DNA of 64,000 nucleotides from assembly GCA_022266195.1 (NCBI GenBank), contig WHVY01000004.1, positions 4,605,501 through 4,669,500 of the forward strand, read 5' to 3'. Below are positions 62,079 through 64,000 of the stretch, in pieces. The notes under the pieces are model-generated. The model saw only the letters and a list, made by a program, of their open reading frames with translations, was not told the origin of the DNA and made no database searches. Origin of the DNA: Tetranychus cinnabarinus (Eukaryota > Arthropoda > Arachnida > Trombidiformes > Tetranychidae). Both the position numbers and the translations under genes were made by a program. Numbering within the stretch: the stretch's first letter is position 1; every line of letters starts with the position of its first letter.

Positions 62079-64000
62079 AACTTTTGCTAAATAATTTTTT
62101 CTATTGATTATTTGATTCGGTTAAAGTGAACGCTTCCCAATTAACCTGCAAACCAACACAGTCTCAATCTAAATATAACAATGATGTATTTCAGTGTTTA
62201 GTTTATAATTAAAAGATTAGTTTTTGTTTGATGCATTTTCAACAGAAAACAAAATGTAAACAAAAAATGGTTTTAAGCAGTCTACAGTTCTTGATCAGTT
62301 AACACAAACAGAGATGATTAGCCTGCTATATCCATCATCATCATCGTCATACATGGGATTAATACTTTGTTACGAGAAGAAAACAATCTTTATCCTCATT
62401 TTTATTTACTTAAATCCTTAATTACTTGCGATGATTGAACTAGAAAATGAAAAATTACAATCATCTCTTTTCATACTCTATCCTCTTCATCCTCATGTTT
62501 ACATGGAAAAAATGAAAGTTTTACTCATTTCAAATAGATAAATGCTTAGATTGATTACAAAAAATATTAGAACTTTTATTTCGAAGCTTTTAAAATTATT
62601 AAATTGAAAAACTTGATTTTAATAATATCATTGCAAGTTGGGCAGACAATGGTAAATATGATTGTGTTCATATTAATAACAATAACAAATGAAAGGTGAA
62701 AAAGTGAAAACTGAAAATAAACTAAACTTTTTGTTCCATCTTCATCTTCATCATTTCACTATTATCATTATTATCATTGAATTTCTCATTATTTTCCCTT
62801 GTTCTCATGGATATAGTTCTGGTAACATCACCATGTCAAGGGTAAAAAGTTTACAGAATAATAATGAATTTTAAGGGATGAGAATGTTATTTTTAACCAT
62901 CTTTCTGCTTCTCTATCAATGGTTTTTTAATGGAAATTTTCTCTCACTTTTTTTTCTTCCATTTCACTTTCACTCTTTACCTGAAGAATCAGGCAAAAGA
63001 ATATTTTTTTTCTCTATTCTTCACTTGTTCAACTTTCACTTTTACCTTTCTATTTGGTGGTTATTCTTTTTTTCATCTTCTTTTGTTATCTGGTTAACTT
63101 GCAATAAAGAAAAGATGAAAATGAAAATGATGGTAAATGATGAAGGTAAGAAGGTGCTGCAATGAAGATTGAAAAAAAGATGAGGAGCGAAAAAAAATGA
63201 TGACAATAACTTTAAGCATTGGCCATTGCATAAAGAATTGAAAATGGGTTGAACAAGAAGAAGAAGCGATGGAAAAAAAGAGATTGAAAGATTGAAACGA
63301 AATTGCGTGAAAATTGTGTTTTCTTGGGTTTACTGAAACTGCATTAAATAGCGAGAATCCAAATTGAAAATATTTTTCACCTTTTCTCATCTTGTTTAGT
63401 TCATTGAATCAAAAAACGAAGCTTGATGAAGCAAATAAACTGAATAAAAAAGAAACCACTTGAAATAGTTTTCATTTTGCTTCTCATCACAATCAATCTC
63501 AATGAGTTGAATGGAAAGCAAAATGAATACGAAAAGTGAAACGAGGAAAAGAGTGGCGAAGAAAGAAAATTGAACAAAATTTTCATGCAAAACTTCAAAA
63601 TCTAAATGTTGATGCAATGCTTTAATAATAAACGAGGGAAAATTCAATGGAAAGAATGGAAAGAAAATTTCACCTCAAAAGTCGTTAAAAAACAATTTTC
63701 AAGGAAAAATGAAAATTGATTTGATTCTTGTTAAGTTGTGAAACATTTTTCCATGAAAACAATTTAATTGTTGAACCTTAATCTGCAAAAGATTAGCATT
63801 TCGGTTTGAATCGATCAAGGGATCAACTTGCATTTGGTTTGCTCGAAGCGTGGTATTTTCAGGGGAAACTTTTTTCGATCTTTTTCTTTTCGGTTATTCG
63901 CATTGAAAGTGTGACATTTGCAAATGAATTGTAAATACAATTGTGATTAAAGACATTTGATACTTTATTTGATTCTCAGGCTTTTCCGTTGATTAATGGT
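62079..64000. other. No gene recognised
   Basis: AT-rich with polypyrimidine and polypurine tracts; ORFs here are of low-complexity Phe/Ser/Lys composition on both strands. Upstream exons or the promoter of the RhoGEF gene may lie here or beyond the window, but none could be supported. Confidence 0.4.

Noticed and set aside
62878..63390. Phe/Ser-rich ORFs on both strands
   Set aside because: Low-complexity products of polypyrimidine/polypurine tracts.
1..64000. CRISPR arrays, operons, ribosome-binding sites, rRNA or tRNA genes
   Set aside because: The window is spliced eukaryotic DNA; no regularly spaced repeats, rRNA or clear tRNA cloverleaf was seen by eye. A tRNAscan run would be needed to exclude tRNAs.

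Overview
This is eukaryotic DNA: AT-rich (by eye about 30% GC), mostly non-coding, with genes split into small exons by GT-AG introns of about 60 bp to more than 13 kb. The SOL-1-like multi-CUB gene and the PLEKHG-type RhoGEF point to an animal. The base composition and short introns suggest an arthropod, possibly a mite, but that is inference and no species is claimed. I joined exons by hand; in each of the two large genes every splice phase closes across all junctions.

Layout. (1) 1-6325: a tandem cluster of a gene family I do not recognise. Copy 1 is a decayed pseudogene, copy 2 is a short intact copy without the C-terminal zinc-finger-like part, and copy 3 is full length with two internal repeats. 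Copies share a promoter/5'UTR block, and a shared 3' flank at the left edge shows that the array continues outside the window. A small inverted-repeat element lies just upstream of copy 3. (2) 6326-9726: no convincing gene. (3) 9727-30063, + strand: a 12-exon gene for a secreted or surface protein of about 702 residues with four CUB domains, resembling the AMPA-receptor auxiliary protein SOL-1, but ending in a bare hydrophobic tail that looks like a GPI-anchor signal. Its introns hold a TIR-bounded repeat (14.2-14.8 kb), a complete 3.6-kb Mutator-like (MULE) transposon with an intact FLYWCH/MULE transposase and perfect 8-bp target-site duplications, and an antisense RPA1 pseudogene. (4) 31422-60871, - strand, convergent with the CUB gene: at least 14 exons encoding a Dbl-homology/PH RhoGEF of at least 1184 residues, probably of the PLEKHG5/PLEKHG7 group. 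Its two largest introns (13.2 and 7.5 kb) hold repeats, hairpins and a few unexplained GC-richer patches. (5) 61.6-62.1 kb: a TATA-driven 74-residue helix-turn-helix ORF resembling the DNA-binding end of a Tc1/mariner transposase. (6) 62.1-64 kb: nothing recognised.

The CUB protein and the RhoGEF may both act in neurons or cell signalling, but nothing in the sequence links them functionally. The least explained system is the tandem family at the left end: a roughly 95-residue repeat domain, a tiny exon encoding a SUMO-type IKxEPTDE motif, and an atypical zinc-finger-like tail.
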